Source: Bacillota bacterium
GTDB taxonomy: Bacteria > Sysuimicrobiota > Sysuimicrobiia > Sysuimicrobiales > Segetimicrobiaceae
Reading direction: 5' to 3'
DNA length: 64,000 nucleotides
Assembly (NCBI GenBank): GCA_021324975.1
Contig: JAJPIA010000101.1
Location: 77,924 to 141,923, forward strand
Shown: positions 42,212-52,000 of the stretch, piece after piece
Layout of the letters: each line of letters starts with the position of its first letter
Numbering within the stretch: position 1 is the stretch's first letter
Notes under the pieces: model-generated
What the model was told of the DNA's origin: nothing
Databases searched by the model: none
Seen by the model: the letters and a program-made list of their open reading frames with translations, nothing else
Translations under genes and position numbers: made by a program

Positions 42212-42786
42212 CTAGACCCCTTCCCCGAGCGTGTTGCGCCTGGGAGTCCAGGCCGGAACCGTAAGATGCTGCCGCAAGATCACCTGCACGCCAAGTCCAC
42301 TTCTCACGTATGCGCTCTACCGCCCCACCGCGCGTCAGCAGCACCCCGCGCAGCAAGTCAGGATTGCCAATCGCGAGGATGTGAACTGGCCTCCCGATCG
42401 GCCGGCCATCAACGACGACTGACTCGTCCTCCGACATGATTGTGCTCTCCGTCATCAACCGTGCTCCGTTGACCGCGATCGCTCGGGCGCCACCGTACCA
42501 CAGCGTCATCTCCAAGAGCAGGTCGCCAGCGTGGACGTGGGCGAGTGCGGGACTGGCATTCACCGAGATCGGCTGGGTCGCGTCGGACACTACGATCTCC
42601 ACGCCGGGTCCGGATTCCGGCGCCCGATCGGCGAAAGCAGGCCAGCCGCGCGGCCGCCCGATGCTCGCGCCCGGTGATGAAGGTCGCGACCCCTGCCGCC
42701 ATCCATCCGGCCGCTGCAAGCAGGATCCAGACCGCCACCGAGGCCGCTTTGGGACGACTCGGACGCACAGGTGCGCTCGCCGTCAT
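42212..42786 (-). pseudogene. DUF881-family protein gene with two frameshifts
   Basis: Three frames together give one DUF881-like protein. ATG 42786, in an ATGA overlap with the glycosyltransferase, opens a membrane anchor (ASVAVWILLAAAGWMAAGVA). One extra base near 42643 shifts to a frame reading FADRAPESGPGVEIVVSD, MTLWYGGARAIAVNGARLM and RPVHILAIGNPDLLRGVL. A second extra base near 42318 shifts to GLGVQVILRQHLTVPAW, ending at the TAG 42212. It is dead, or the sequence has two insertion errors. Its partner is the glycosyltransferase upstream. Confidence 0.7.
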
Positions 42787-43850
42787 GTCTGCGTAGTTTC
42801 GGTCGCTGTCTCGCCCGCCACCAGGGTTTCCGCGAGCACGTCCCGGTACACCGCCTCGTACCCGTCCGCCATGCGCTCCACGGAGAACCGCTCGGCGACC
42901 CATCGCCGGCACAACGACCGATCGATGCGCGGAACCTCTTCGACTGCCCGGATCATGTCGGCGATCGTGCGGCAGACGAAGCCGGTCTGCTCATGGGCAA
43001 CGACCTCCGGGACCGAGCCATGCGCCATGGCGATCACGGGGGTGCCGCACGCCATCGCTTCGACCACCGTGATCCCGAACGGTTCCGGCCAGTCGATCGG
43101 GAACAAATACGCATAGGCGTTCCCGAGGAACTCGTCCTTCTGAGCTTCGTCGATCTCGCCGAGATACTCAATGCTGGGATGTCGCAGGAACGGTTTGATC
43201 GCGTGCGTGAAATAGTCGCGGTCGGCGGGGTCCACTTTGGCCGCAATCTTTAACGGCATCTCCGCGGCACGGGCGATCTCGATGGCACGATCCAGCCGCT
43301 TTTCAGGAGCGATTCGCCCAAGAAACGCGAGGTAGTCCCCCGGCCGGTCCCGGAGCGTGAAGTTCCGCAGCTCGATGCCATTGTAGACCGTGGCCAGCCA
43401 ATTGGCGGACGGCAGCGGCGCGCGTTGCGCATCGCTGATCGAGACGAGCTGCACCTCCGCAAAGTCCGCGAACACTTCGCTCAGTTCCGGCAGGTCGAGC
43501 CTGCCGTGCGTCGTGGTCACGAGCGGCGTGCGGATGAGCCGGGAATACGGGAACGCAAAATAATCAATGTGGTTGTGGATGATGTCGAACTCGGCCGCCA
43601 TCTGGCTGACGCGTCCGAGTTCACGGATTGTGTAGGCGACGTAGTCGCGCACGTCGGGATTGAGCCGCAGCCCTTCGGGGCAACATGGGACCAAGCGTGC
43701 CGACGTCCGCGAATCACCGCTTGCGAAGAGCACGACATCGTGCCCGCGTCGCACGAGCTCCTCGGTCAACCCGTAGACGACGCGCTCGGTGCCACCATAT
43801 AGCTTTGGCGGGACGGATTCGTACAACGGTGCCACTTGTGCGATGCGCAT
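42783..43850 (-). CDS. Glycosyltransferase family 4 protein
   Basis: 355 residues, GT-B fold. N-terminal acceptor domain opens MRIAQVAPLYESVPPKLYGG, the Gly-Gly loop of GT4 enzymes. The donor domain has YLAFLGRIAPEKRLDRAIEI and the retaining E-x7-E motif EPFGITVVEAMACGTPVI. It would transfer a sugar from a nucleotide-sugar donor to a cell-surface or small-molecule acceptor, not identified. No signal peptide. It heads an operon with the broken DUF881 gene. Confidence 0.92.
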   Translation of the reverse strand: MRIAQVAPLYESVPPKLYGGTERVVYGLTEELVRRGHDVVLFASGDSRTSARLVPCCPEGLRLNPDVRDYVAYTIRELGRVSQMAAEFDIIHNHIDYFAFPYSRLIRTPLVTTTHGRLDLPELSEVFADFAEVQLVSISDAQRAPLPSANWLATVYNGIELRNFTLRDRPGDYLAFLGRIAPEKRLDRAIEIARAAEMPLKIAAKVDPADRDYFTHAIKPFLRHPSIEYLGEIDEAQKDEFLGNAYAYLFPIDWPEPFGITVVEAMACGTPVIAMAHGSVPEVVAHEQTGFVCRTIADMIRAVEEVPRIDRSLCRRWVAERFSVERMADGYEAVYRDVLAETLVAGETATETTQT

Positions 43851-44059
43851 CGAACTTCCCCCCCCTTAAACAGAGACGCAGGGCAGCTCGGCACCGCCCT
43901 GCGTCGCATCGAGACCTCGTTGAACGCTGCACCCGCACCGCCGCGATGAATACTCGCAGGGCCCTCGCCGGGCACATCTCGCACACGCGTCTTCAGTTGT
44001 TCAGCTTTGCGTCCCTCATCTTAGGAACGTGATCGGCATGATGTCAAGCACGCCAGAGT

Positions 44060-44117
44060 GTTCGGGAGTGTTCGGGAGTGTTCGGGGATGTTCGTCGCTC
44101 CCACAGCGGACGAACAT
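44060..44117. promoter_or_regulatory. Phased GTTCG array with inverted repeat
   Basis: GTTCG occurs at 44060, 44070, 44080 and 44090, exactly one helical turn apart; the first three lie in a 10-bp tandem repeat GTGTTCGGGA. The last is also the left arm of a 9-bp inverted repeat ATGTTCGTC-N12-GACGAACAT (44088-44117). The array lies 210-270 bp upstream of the glycosyltransferase start and after the RHH gene. The rest of 43851-44210 shows no gene. Confidence 0.55.
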
Positions 44118-44210
44118 GGACACACCGCACGCTCTCGCGCCGTCCCCCCTTCTGTCGGCGCGCGCGCTATCCCCGAGCCGGGCCACCACGTGATCGACTC
44201 CGCTCTCCGC

Positions 44211-44516
44211 TTACTTGATGGGACGCCCCGGCCGTAGCTCCTGCGTTCGTTTGGCGAAGTCCCCGCCCGCGTGGTGCACGCGCTTCAGCCGTTGCACCTC
44301 CCGTTGGAGCGCACTCTCCACGAGTTGTGACAGGGTCAGCCTCTCTGGCGGTCCGGACAACGCGACGGTGACATCCCGCAATTCGTCCACCAGCACCTCC
44401 GCAAGGTAAAAGGTCACCCGGACCTTCCGCTGGGCACCTTCCTCCGGCGCTCGAACCGGCACCGGATGCCGCGCGCTGCCCTTTGTCCGACCCTCTCCGT
44501 TGTGCCTTGTGTTCAT
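44211..44516 (-). CDS. Ribbon-helix-helix-type DNA-binding protein
   Basis: 101 residues from ATG 44516 behind GGGAGCGCTG. A flexible basic N-terminus is followed by a strand KVRVTFYLAEVLVDELRD and helices LTLSQLVESALQREVQRLKR, the pattern of ribbon-helix-helix repressors such as ParG or CopG. The tail ends AKRTQELRPGRPIK. It faces the HSP20 gene across a strong promoter, and the phased GTTCG array lies just past its 3' end; it may bind one of them. Confidence 0.7.
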   Translation of the reverse strand: MNTRHNGEGRTKGSARHPVPVRAPEEGAQRKVRVTFYLAEVLVDELRDVTVALSGPPERLTLSQLVESALQREVQRLKRVHHAGGDFAKRTQELRPGRPIK

Positions 44517-44601
44517 CAGCGCTCCCGCACCGTTCATCAGTGGCATCATATCACGTCGGACGGCTTTTGTACACATTTCATTCAAATCACACAAATGACC
44601 C

Positions 44602-44631
44602 TTGACAATAAAGACCATAAATACGTACAAT
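44602..44631 (+). promoter_or_regulatory. Sigma-70-type promoter of the HSP20 gene
   Basis: TTGACA (44602-44607), 18 bp, TACAAT (44626-44631) in an AT-rich stretch, the closest match to the sigma-70 consensus in the window. The HSP20 start codon is 48 bp downstream of the -10. Confidence 0.7.
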
Positions 44632-44678
44632 ACTGTGCGAAACCAACCATGATGATCCGACGAAGGGAGGCCTGTGTC

Positions 44679-45167
44679 ATGATCAGCTCTACGCGCTGGA
44701 ACCCGTTTGCGGACCTGCTCGCCATGCAGCGCGACATGGCCAATTTCGTCAACCGAGCGCTAGGAGGCCCGGACGCCTCGAGCGGTCCCTCGGGGCGAGG
44801 CGTGGCATGGACTCCTGGGACGGAGGCATTCTACAAGGACAATGCGCTGGTGGTCCGAGCATGGCTGCCGGGCGTGGATCCGAACAAGGTCGACGTGCAA
44901 GTGGTGGGCAACATGCTGACGTTGAAGGGGGAACGCGTTTTCCCCTATCAACTGCCCGAGAACGCGTATTTGTATAGCGACGTGGCATACGGACCGTTTG
45001 AGCGCGTGTTGACGTTGCCCGAGACCCTCCAGTTCGATCGCATCTCAGCGAGGTACGCAGCCGGCGTCCTGGAGATCACCATCCCGGTTCACGAAGGCGC
45101 ATTGCCCAAGAAGGTGTCAATCGACGTTCAACCCGAGCCGAAGACGGTTGCGGCCACCACCAGATAG
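44679..45167 (+). CDS. HSP20/alpha-crystallin family chaperone
   Basis: 162 residues from ATG 44679, eight bases after AGGGAGG. The N-terminus MISSTRWNPFADLLAMQRDM is typical of class A small heat-shock proteins. The alpha-crystallin domain follows: VVRAWLPGVDPNKVDVQVVG, LTLKGERVFP and the conserved YGPFERVLTLPETLQFD with AGVLEITIPVHE. It holds unfolded proteins in the cytoplasm. A strong promoter precedes it, with no CIRCE-like element visible. Confidence 0.93.
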   Translation: MISSTRWNPFADLLAMQRDMANFVNRALGGPDASSGPSGRGVAWTPGTEAFYKDNALVVRAWLPGVDPNKVDVQVVGNMLTLKGERVFPYQLPENAYLYSDVAYGPFERVLTLPETLQFDRISARYAAGVLEITIPVHEGALPKKVSIDVQPEPKTVAATTR

Positions 45168-45226
45168 CCGCGCCCTCGCCCCGGGCGGATGGCGCGAGGT
45201 GCAACGAGTCAGCCTCGCGCCATCCG

Positions 45227-45472
45227 GTGAAGTTGGTCATGGGGACCAGCCTTCGCGTGTTCTACGTCGTCTGTCGCGGTTGTCAATCGTCGCTACCGAT
45301 CATCGGCCTGGCGGCTCACGCCGGTGCCCTTCATGCGGCGATGTGCGCGACGGTGCTTGGAAGCGGTTACCGCAGATGCCCCAGTTGTGGGCAGGGGTAC
45401 GAGTACCGAGCCGAAGACGTCCGCTGGTACGATTCGTCCACCTTCCAAGAGCACCCGAGCGAGTGCGATTGA
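45227..45472 (+). CDS. Small zinc-ribbon protein
   Basis: About 81 residues. Two Cys pairs, CRGCQ near residue 17 and CPSCG near residue 51, make a likely zinc ribbon; the C-terminus is acidic and ends HPSECD. Start GTG 45227 has no good Shine-Dalgarno; ATG 45239 is an alternative. It follows the HSP20 gene by 60 bp on the same strand and may share its transcript. No family recognised. Confidence 0.55.
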   Translation: MKLVMGTSLRVFYVVCRGCQSSLPIIGLAAHAGALHAAMCATVLGSGYRRCPSCGQGYEYRAEDVRWYDSSTFQEHPSECD

Positions 45473-45642
45473 GCGTGACAACGTAACTGCGGCGGGGCTC
45501 GATCGAACCATCACCGACGGGGCCGTCGTCTGGGCATGATGCGACCTACACGGTACGGGGTACGGTCTAACGGGCAGCGCGCGCACAAGATCAACGTGTC
45601 CCGCACCAGGCGCGACAACTGGTCTGCTATGGCCGTTCGGCC

Positions 45643-47808
45643 TTAAGGACTGGGCAAGAAGACCCCGTAATCCTCGACCGGCTCAACGATGCACGGCCCG
45701 CTGATATCGAGAACGTCGATCCGAGACCGTGTACCTTCCCGCCAGCACCGGAACGCGACGCGCGCGGACCCGACCCTGAGATTCTCGACTTCGACCCAGT
45801 CGAGCCAGGACGGCAGCGCGGGCGCAACGTAGAGCCGATCTCGAGGGGCGTCTGCCCGAAGGCCGAGCAGCATCTGCAGCAGCAGAAACGCGCTGCCGGC
45901 CGCCCACGCCTGCGGGATATTCGCGCCCAGGTACTGCACCGGGAATCCTCCATCGGCACGCGCCAGACCGGACAACAACTCGGGCAGCCGGTACCGCTGA
46001 AAGGCAGCGGCGGCATCCAGGATGGCCCGGGCGATCCGAGCGGTTGCTGCCACATCGCCGTATCGCCGACAGCCGGCCGCAATGAGGGAGTTGTCATGGG
46101 GCCAGACCGCGCCCCGCTGGTACGCGTAGGGGTTGAACGCGGGATGCGCCGCGCTGAGCGTGCGGATGCCCCACCCGCTCCACATATCCTCCCGCATCAG
46201 GCGGGCGATCACGCGCGGTGCGCGCGCAGGGGCGGCAATCCCGGACCACAGACAGTGCCCGGCGTTGCTGACGGCGCTCGTAATGGGATCTTTGTGCGAG
46301 TCCAGGCCGAACGCAAACGTCCCCTCGTCATCAAGCCAGAAGGCCGCATCAAACCGCTCGGCGAGGTTCCGTGCTTCCTCGCGAAGCCGGCCTGCCCGCT
46401 CCGGCTCGCCCACGGCCTCGTAGAGCACCGCCATCCGGCGCTTCGCGTCATACGCATACCCTTGCAGTTCACAAAGCGCAATGGGGGGCTCGACGGGCTG
46501 GCCATCGGCGTAGACTGTGCCATCCGTGGAGTCCTTCCATCCCTGATGTTTGATGCCATGAGGCGATCGCGTCCGGTATTCTTGGAATCCGTCGCCGTCC
46601 CGGTCCCCGTAACGGTCCATCCACTCCAGGCAGCGCTGGGCGATGGGCATGCGTGCGGAGAGCAATTCCCGCTCGCCCGTCCATAGATACGTCTCGTGTA
46701 GCAGAATCGGATACAGCAGCGTGGCATCAGCGGTCCCATAGTACGGTGTGTGCGGGATCTGCCCAAACCACGCCAGCTCGCCCCTGCGCAGTTCATGTGG
46801 GAGTTTGCCCGGATCGGCGTCCCGAAAGTCGTCCGAGGCTGTGGCTTGATGCTGCGCCAGCGACGCAAGCGCGCCCGCCGCGAAGGACGGATTAAGCGGG
46901 AGCGTCTGGAAGCCGGCGATCAAACTGTCGCGACCGAATAGGGCGACAAACCAGGGCGCGCCGGCCGCAAGCACCAGCGACGCCTCCGGGCCCTGCGTCG
47001 CGTCCAGCAACAGGGAGACGAGATCATCGGCCGATTGCCGTAACGTGGCCGTCACGGCTTCATCGCTCGTCCGGATATGAGTGGACGCCGCGTGCCACGC
47101 GTCTACGATGGTCGGACGCGCGGCCGGGAAAGCTTCGCCCCGGAGCGACGTCGGAAGATGGACGATATCGTCGCGCTCGGGCGAGAGCTGCACCCTGGCG
47201 CGCCATCGCGCCCCTGGCGGAAGCGTCAGCTCGAACAGCAGCGCATGACGTTCGTATCGAGCGGACGTGGACGACTCGACAATCCGATACAACGCCTGGG
47301 TGCGGTAGCCGTTCCGATTGTACGCTACCGTGAGTTGTTGGGTGTCAGCGTCCCAAACCGTCGTGATCGCCCGGCGTATACGCGGGTGATGGCTCCGTAC
47401 CTCGAACACGTCCGCAAAATCTGTTCCGATTTCGAGCTCCAGGGTTAGCCGGACTGGTTCACGATGATAATTGACGAGCACGAAATCTTCGTGCATCGCG
47501 CTCGATACGCGCCGCTCGACGGTGAGACCAACTACGTTCTTGGGAATCGGTCCCGCGGCGCTAAGCAGCGCGACATTCGTGAACTCGAATCGCGCCGCGG
47601 TATGAGAAACGGATGCTGACGTCACGAGCTTCCACTTGCGTCCGTTGATGCGATACTGATAGTGCGACAGGAATCGGGTGTCGTGCGTGAAAAATCCTTG
47701 TTCAGCGCGGCTTTGGATCCCAGCGTCGGGCTTGCTCACGATGAACGCGAGGCCGCGGTGAACCGTAATGGTGTCCGGGCCGATTTTGATGTCGCCCGGC
47801 ACCAGCAT
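45643..47808 (-). CDS. Amylo-alpha-1,6-glucosidase-like protein (glycogen-debranching N-terminal domain)
   Basis: About 721 residues. The N-terminal beta domain (TVHRGLAFIVSKPDAGIQSR, then GFFTHDTRFLSHYQYRINGR) is the debranching-enzyme N-terminal type. The C-terminal (alpha/alpha)6 barrel has APWFVALFGRDSLIAGFQTL, QGWKDSTDG and YAYQRGAVWPHDNSLIAAG, matching amylo-alpha-1,6-glucosidases and trehalase-like enzymes; catalytic acids are probably the Asp/Glu in these motifs. It would hydrolyse alpha-glucosidic bonds in glycogen or a related polymer. Start set after the small gene at 47847; GTG 47820 is an alternative. Confidence 0.88.
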   Translation of the reverse strand: MLVPGDIKIGPDTITVHRGLAFIVSKPDAGIQSRAEQGFFTHDTRFLSHYQYRINGRKWKLVTSASVSHTAARFEFTNVALLSAAGPIPKNVVGLTVERRVSSAMHEDFVLVNYHREPVRLTLELEIGTDFADVFEVRSHHPRIRRAITTVWDADTQQLTVAYNRNGYRTQALYRIVESSTSARYERHALLFELTLPPGARWRARVQLSPERDDIVHLPTSLRGEAFPAARPTIVDAWHAASTHIRTSDEAVTATLRQSADDLVSLLLDATQGPEASLVLAAGAPWFVALFGRDSLIAGFQTLPLNPSFAAGALASLAQHQATASDDFRDADPGKLPHELRRGELAWFGQIPHTPYYGTADATLLYPILLHETYLWTGERELLSARMPIAQRCLEWMDRYGDRDGDGFQEYRTRSPHGIKHQGWKDSTDGTVYADGQPVEPPIALCELQGYAYDAKRRMAVLYEAVGEPERAGRLREEARNLAERFDAAFWLDDEGTFAFGLDSHKDPITSAVSNAGHCLWSGIAAPARAPRVIARLMREDMWSGWGIRTLSAAHPAFNPYAYQRGAVWPHDNSLIAAGCRRYGDVAATARIARAILDAAAAFQRYRLPELLSGLARADGGFPVQYLGANIPQAWAAGSAFLLLQMLLGLRADAPRDRLYVAPALPSWLDWVEVENLRVGSARVAFRCWREGTRSRIDVLDISGPCIVEPVEDYGVFLPSP

Positions 47809-47846
47809 ACGGGCATCCACGACTGATGAACGGCGTGAGCGTGCGT

Positions 47847-48029
47847 TTACACGGTATTCGCGAAGTCCCGCATGAATCGTTCCAGCGCGTCGATCGCCGC
47901 CTGAACCTGCTTCACCACGTCTTTGACCGACGGGTATTCGCCCATTCCCTTGAGCCCCACCGCCACGCGACGAAGATCGCGCTGGCAACTCGCAGCCGCA
48001 TCTCGCAACACCGTGATCTTTGCCGCCAT
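47847..48029 (-). CDS. Small helical protein, 60 residues
   Basis: ATG 48029 follows AGGAGGGACAA. The protein (MAAKITVLRDAAASCQRDLR, then SVKDVVKQVQAAIDALERFM) is a predicted two-helix chain with one Cys. It precedes the debranching-like gene on the same strand by 26-38 bp, so both are likely cotranscribed. No family recognised. Confidence 0.6.
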   Translation of the reverse strand: MAAKITVLRDAAASCQRDLRRVAVGLKGMGEYPSVKDVVKQVQAAIDALERFMRDFANTV

Positions 48030-48328
48030 TTGTCCCTCCTGCCCGAACGCTGCGATTGAGAATTCGGTTTGCGGAGAACGGACGACGTTCCTCCCGCACA
48101 GAACGCCAGTGTCAGGAACACCGAGGTTACCATAGTTTCAGTGCGACCAGCTGACGCGACACCCAAGGTCGGAACTAATAATTGGTGCCCCTGTTGGCCT
48201 ACCGTCATATCTGGTATCTTTCGGCACCGCCCACTCCCTGCAGCAGAGGAAAACCATAGGGAAAGCCCGCGCCCCATAGAATGGGGTGGTGGGGCCTGAG
48301 GTTCGGCCATGCGAGGGAGGGTGCGCCG

Positions 48329-48865
48329 GTGAGGACTGTCCTTCTGCTCGTGGCGGGGCTGTTGGCAGTCGTGATCGGCATCATGCCCTGGCAGACGACC
48401 GCGGCCCAGCAACCGCGGACGGTCACGGTGGCGCTCTACGCGGACGCGATTTCCCTGGATCCCGAGAACACGAACGATAACCTCACGTATTCCATCGAGC
48501 GCGAAGTGTACGACGGGCTCGTCGGGATCTCGCCCGACTTGAAGTTCGTTCCGGAGCTCGCGACGTCGTGGGACGTGTCGCCGGACGCTCGAGTCTATAC
48601 GTTCCACCTCCGGCGCGGGGTAACGTTCCAGGACGGCACGCCCTTCAACGCCCAGGCCGTGAAGATCAACTTCGACCGCGCCAGGGATCCCGCGAACAAG
48701 TTGATCCGGCGCAACCTCTACGAGAACATTGCTTCGATTGACGTCGTCGATGACTGGACGGTTCGGTTCGCGCTGGCAAAGCCGTTCGGCGCGATGATGT
48801 ACAACTTCTCCCACGCTGCGAGCCGCGTCGTCAGCCCTGCGGCCATCGCGAAAGGCGAGCAGTAG
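48329..48865 (+). pseudogene. Truncated peptide/nickel ABC substrate-binding protein
   Basis: GTG 48329 lies after GGGAGGG. A signal peptide (LLLVAGLLAVVIGIM, then TTAAQQ) leads into the SBP_bac_5 fold: VALYADAISLDPENTNDN, YDGLVGISPDLKFVPELATS and VYTFHLRRGVTFQDGTPFNA. The frame stops after 178 residues where the family has about 500, shortly after ASRVVSPAAIA. The remainder is absent before the next gene. It is a deletion remnant; a short secreted product could still be made. Confidence 0.75.
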
Positions 48866-49055
48866 CGGTAGGGCGAAAATCTGTCGTGCGACTGCGGTGT
48901 TTGCGCCGGTACCAGTGCGCCTTGCATCACCGAAAGAAGGGATCGGGGGTGCGAGGCAGGGGGGTCGGCGGCAAGCGCGAAGTCTGGCCGGGACGAGACT
49001 CGCGTGCGCGGTGGCGCTCGAATCTTCCAACCCGTCCTGCGCACGCGCTGGGGTA

Positions 49056-52000
49056 TTGAAGTCGACTGGACGACCGCAGGTGGACAGTCCAGATCTCGGT
49101 ATCCAGTTGCTCGGGGGCTTTCGCGCCGCCTACCGTGGCGCCGACCTGACCATCCGTTCCGAGCGGGTGCAATCGCTCCTCGCCTATCTGGCACTCCACC
49201 GCGGGAGTCCCCAGAACCGCGCGCACGTGGCGTCGGTATTCTGGCCGGACTCCCCGGAAGCGCAGGCGCGGACCAACCTCAGGAAGCTCATGCTCGAACT
49301 GCGCCATGCGCTCCCCCGCGCCGATCGGTATGTGCGCAGCGACGGCGCGGCGCTCACCTGGAACGAGCGCGCCCCGTATCGGCTCGATGTCGCCGAGTTC
49401 GAACGAGCCGCCCGGTCCGCCTCGGCACGATCGTTAGAGCGGGCTGTGACGCTCTACCGTGGAGAGCTGCTGCCGGGCGTTTACGACAACTGGGTGCTCT
49501 CCGAGCGCGAGCGGCTGCGGCGGGCGCACATCGCCGTGCTGGAGCGGCTGGTGACGATCATGGAAACCCGGTGCGCGTACCCCAAGGCGCTTGCGTACGC
49601 ACAGCAACTCCTCGCGGAGGACCCGCTTCGGGAAGACACGTACCGCCTGCTGATGCGCTTACACGCGGTAACCGGTAATCACGCTGGCGCGTTGCGCATG
49701 TACCACGCGTGCACAACCGTTCTGCAACGCGAACTTGGCGTTTCCCCGAGCTCGGCGACCCGGGAGGCGTACGCGCGCCTGTTGCACGCGGACGCACGAC
49801 CCACACCGGCCCCGTTGGCCGTCCCGTCCCTTATCGGCCGTGAGCGCGAGTGGGAGCAGGTGCTCGCGGCTTGGAAGGACGCCGCGTACGGCCCGCGGGT
49901 CGTCGCCTTCACAGGCGAGGCCGGGATCGGCAAGACGCGGCTGGCCGAGGAGATCGCGGACTGGGCCGCGCGCCAAGGGATCGCCGTGGCGCGGGCACGA
50001 TGCTACGCGGCGAAGCGCGGGCTGGCCTACGACACCGTAGCCGCACTCGTGCGCACGCGGCTGCCGCTCCCCCCTCTCGGGATGCCATGGCGGCGCGAGG
50101 TAGCGCGGGTGCTCCCCGAACTCGCGGCCGGCCACCCGGAGCTGTCGTCGCCGGAGCCACTCAGGGAAGGCTGGCAGCGCCGGCGCCTGTTCGAAGCCCT
50201 GGCGCGCGTCATGCTGGGAAGTCAGCCCTTGGTCATCGCGGTGGACGATCTTCACTGGTGCGATCGCGACAGCCTCGAGTGGCTTCACTACCTCACCACG
50301 TACGATGAGGAGGCCCGTCTACTGCTCGTCATCGCCGTCCGGCAGGACGAGGTCGGGCCCGGCCATCTCGGCGGCAGGGTGTTGGCCTCGTGGCGCCGCA
50401 GTGGGCGGCTCGCCGAGATCGAAGTTGCACCGCTGGATTGCGGTGCTACGGCCCGCCTGTCCGCCGCGGTCAGCGGCGAGGCTCTGGACGCCGGCGAGGC
50501 TGGACGTGTGTTTCGGGCAACAGGTGGCAACCCGCTCTACGTGATCGAACTGACGCGGGCGGGGTGGGCCCGCGCCGTCGCCGCCTCCTCCGCCGCGCGT
50601 CCGCTGCCGCCGCGTGTCCAGGCCCTTATCCAGGCGCGGCTGGACGGGCTATCGTCCGCGGCCCGCGACGCGGCGGGGGCCGCCGCGGCGATCGGCCGCG
50701 AGTTCACGTTTGCATTGCTGGCGCGCGTCGTGGGAGGTGACGACGCGGCGCTGCTTGCGGCCGTGGACGAACTGTGGCGGCGGCGCATCCTCCGCGAGTC
50801 GGGCGCCGATGCGTACGATTTCGGCCACGAGACTCTGAGGGACGCCGTCTACGCTGGGCTCGGCCCCGCCCGCCGGGCGCGACTGCACCGTCGGATCGCG
50901 GAGGCGTTGGAAGCTCTGCACGAGCCGTTCCGGGACGAGATCAGCGGGGAGATCGCGTCCCACTTCGATCGCGCAGGCGAGCCTGTGCGTGCCATACCGT
51001 ACTACCGGCGCGCAGCAGAGGCGGCCCGCCGCGTGTACGCCAACGACCTGGCGGCGCGCTGCTACGAGCGGCTCGTTGAGCTTACTGCAGACGCCGGGCG
51101 CATCGACGCGCTGCGCGCGCTCGGGGACGTGCGGGAGTTCACCGGACGGTGGGTGCAGGCGGCGGAAGCGTACGAGCGGGCGCTGACCCTGGCCCGTGAG
51201 ATCGGCGATCATGGGATCCTGGCGCGGTGCCGCACGGCGCTGGGACGGTTGCTCGTGCGCCGGGGTCACTATGCCGCGGCGCTGGGCCATCTGGAGCAAG
51301 CTCGTGCCGATTGGGGACGCGTCGCAGATCCGGCCGGCCTCGCCGATGCGCTGCTGAACATCGGTATCGCCCACTGGTCCCAAGGCCGGTATACAGAGGC
51401 GATCGCGGCCTACGCCGAGATGCTGCGACTTGCCCGCAGCAGCGGTGACCGCCGCCGAGAAGCCGAGGCGATCGGACACATTGGGCTTGTGCATTATGAA
51501 CGGCTTGAATATGCGCAAGCGCTCGTCTGCTACGAGCAGCATCTTAGGATAGCACGCGAACTGGACGACAAGCACACTATCGCGAGGGTGACCGGCAACC
51601 TCGGCACGGTGTTGCACAAGCTCGGAGACTTTCCCCGGGCGGCGATGGCGCACATTGAAGGCGCGCAGCTCGCAGAGGCGATCGGCGACCGGCGCACGCT
51701 GAGTCTCGCGCTGGGCAACCTCGGAACGGTGTGTCACGATAGCGGCGACGCGCCGCGAGCCCTGGCCTGTTATCGGACGGCACTCGCTCTCGCGCTGGAC
51801 ATCGGTGAACCGTGGCACGCGGGGATCATCGCGGGCAACGCCTCGCGGACTTTGATGGCACTCGGGGAACAGCGTATCGCCGATCGGGCGCTCGCGGCCG
51901 CCGTCGCGCTCGGACGGCGGCATCTCCACGGGCCTTATTTCCTCTCCAAGCACCTGTGCTGGCAGGCGGAGGCCGCGCTCGGACAAGGAAGAACAGCCGA

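Noticed and set aside
44057-44117. GTTCG/CGAAC repeats as a LexA (SOS) box
   Set aside because: The Gram-positive LexA box has CGAAC first and GTTCG second with four bases between; here the order is reversed and the spacing is larger.
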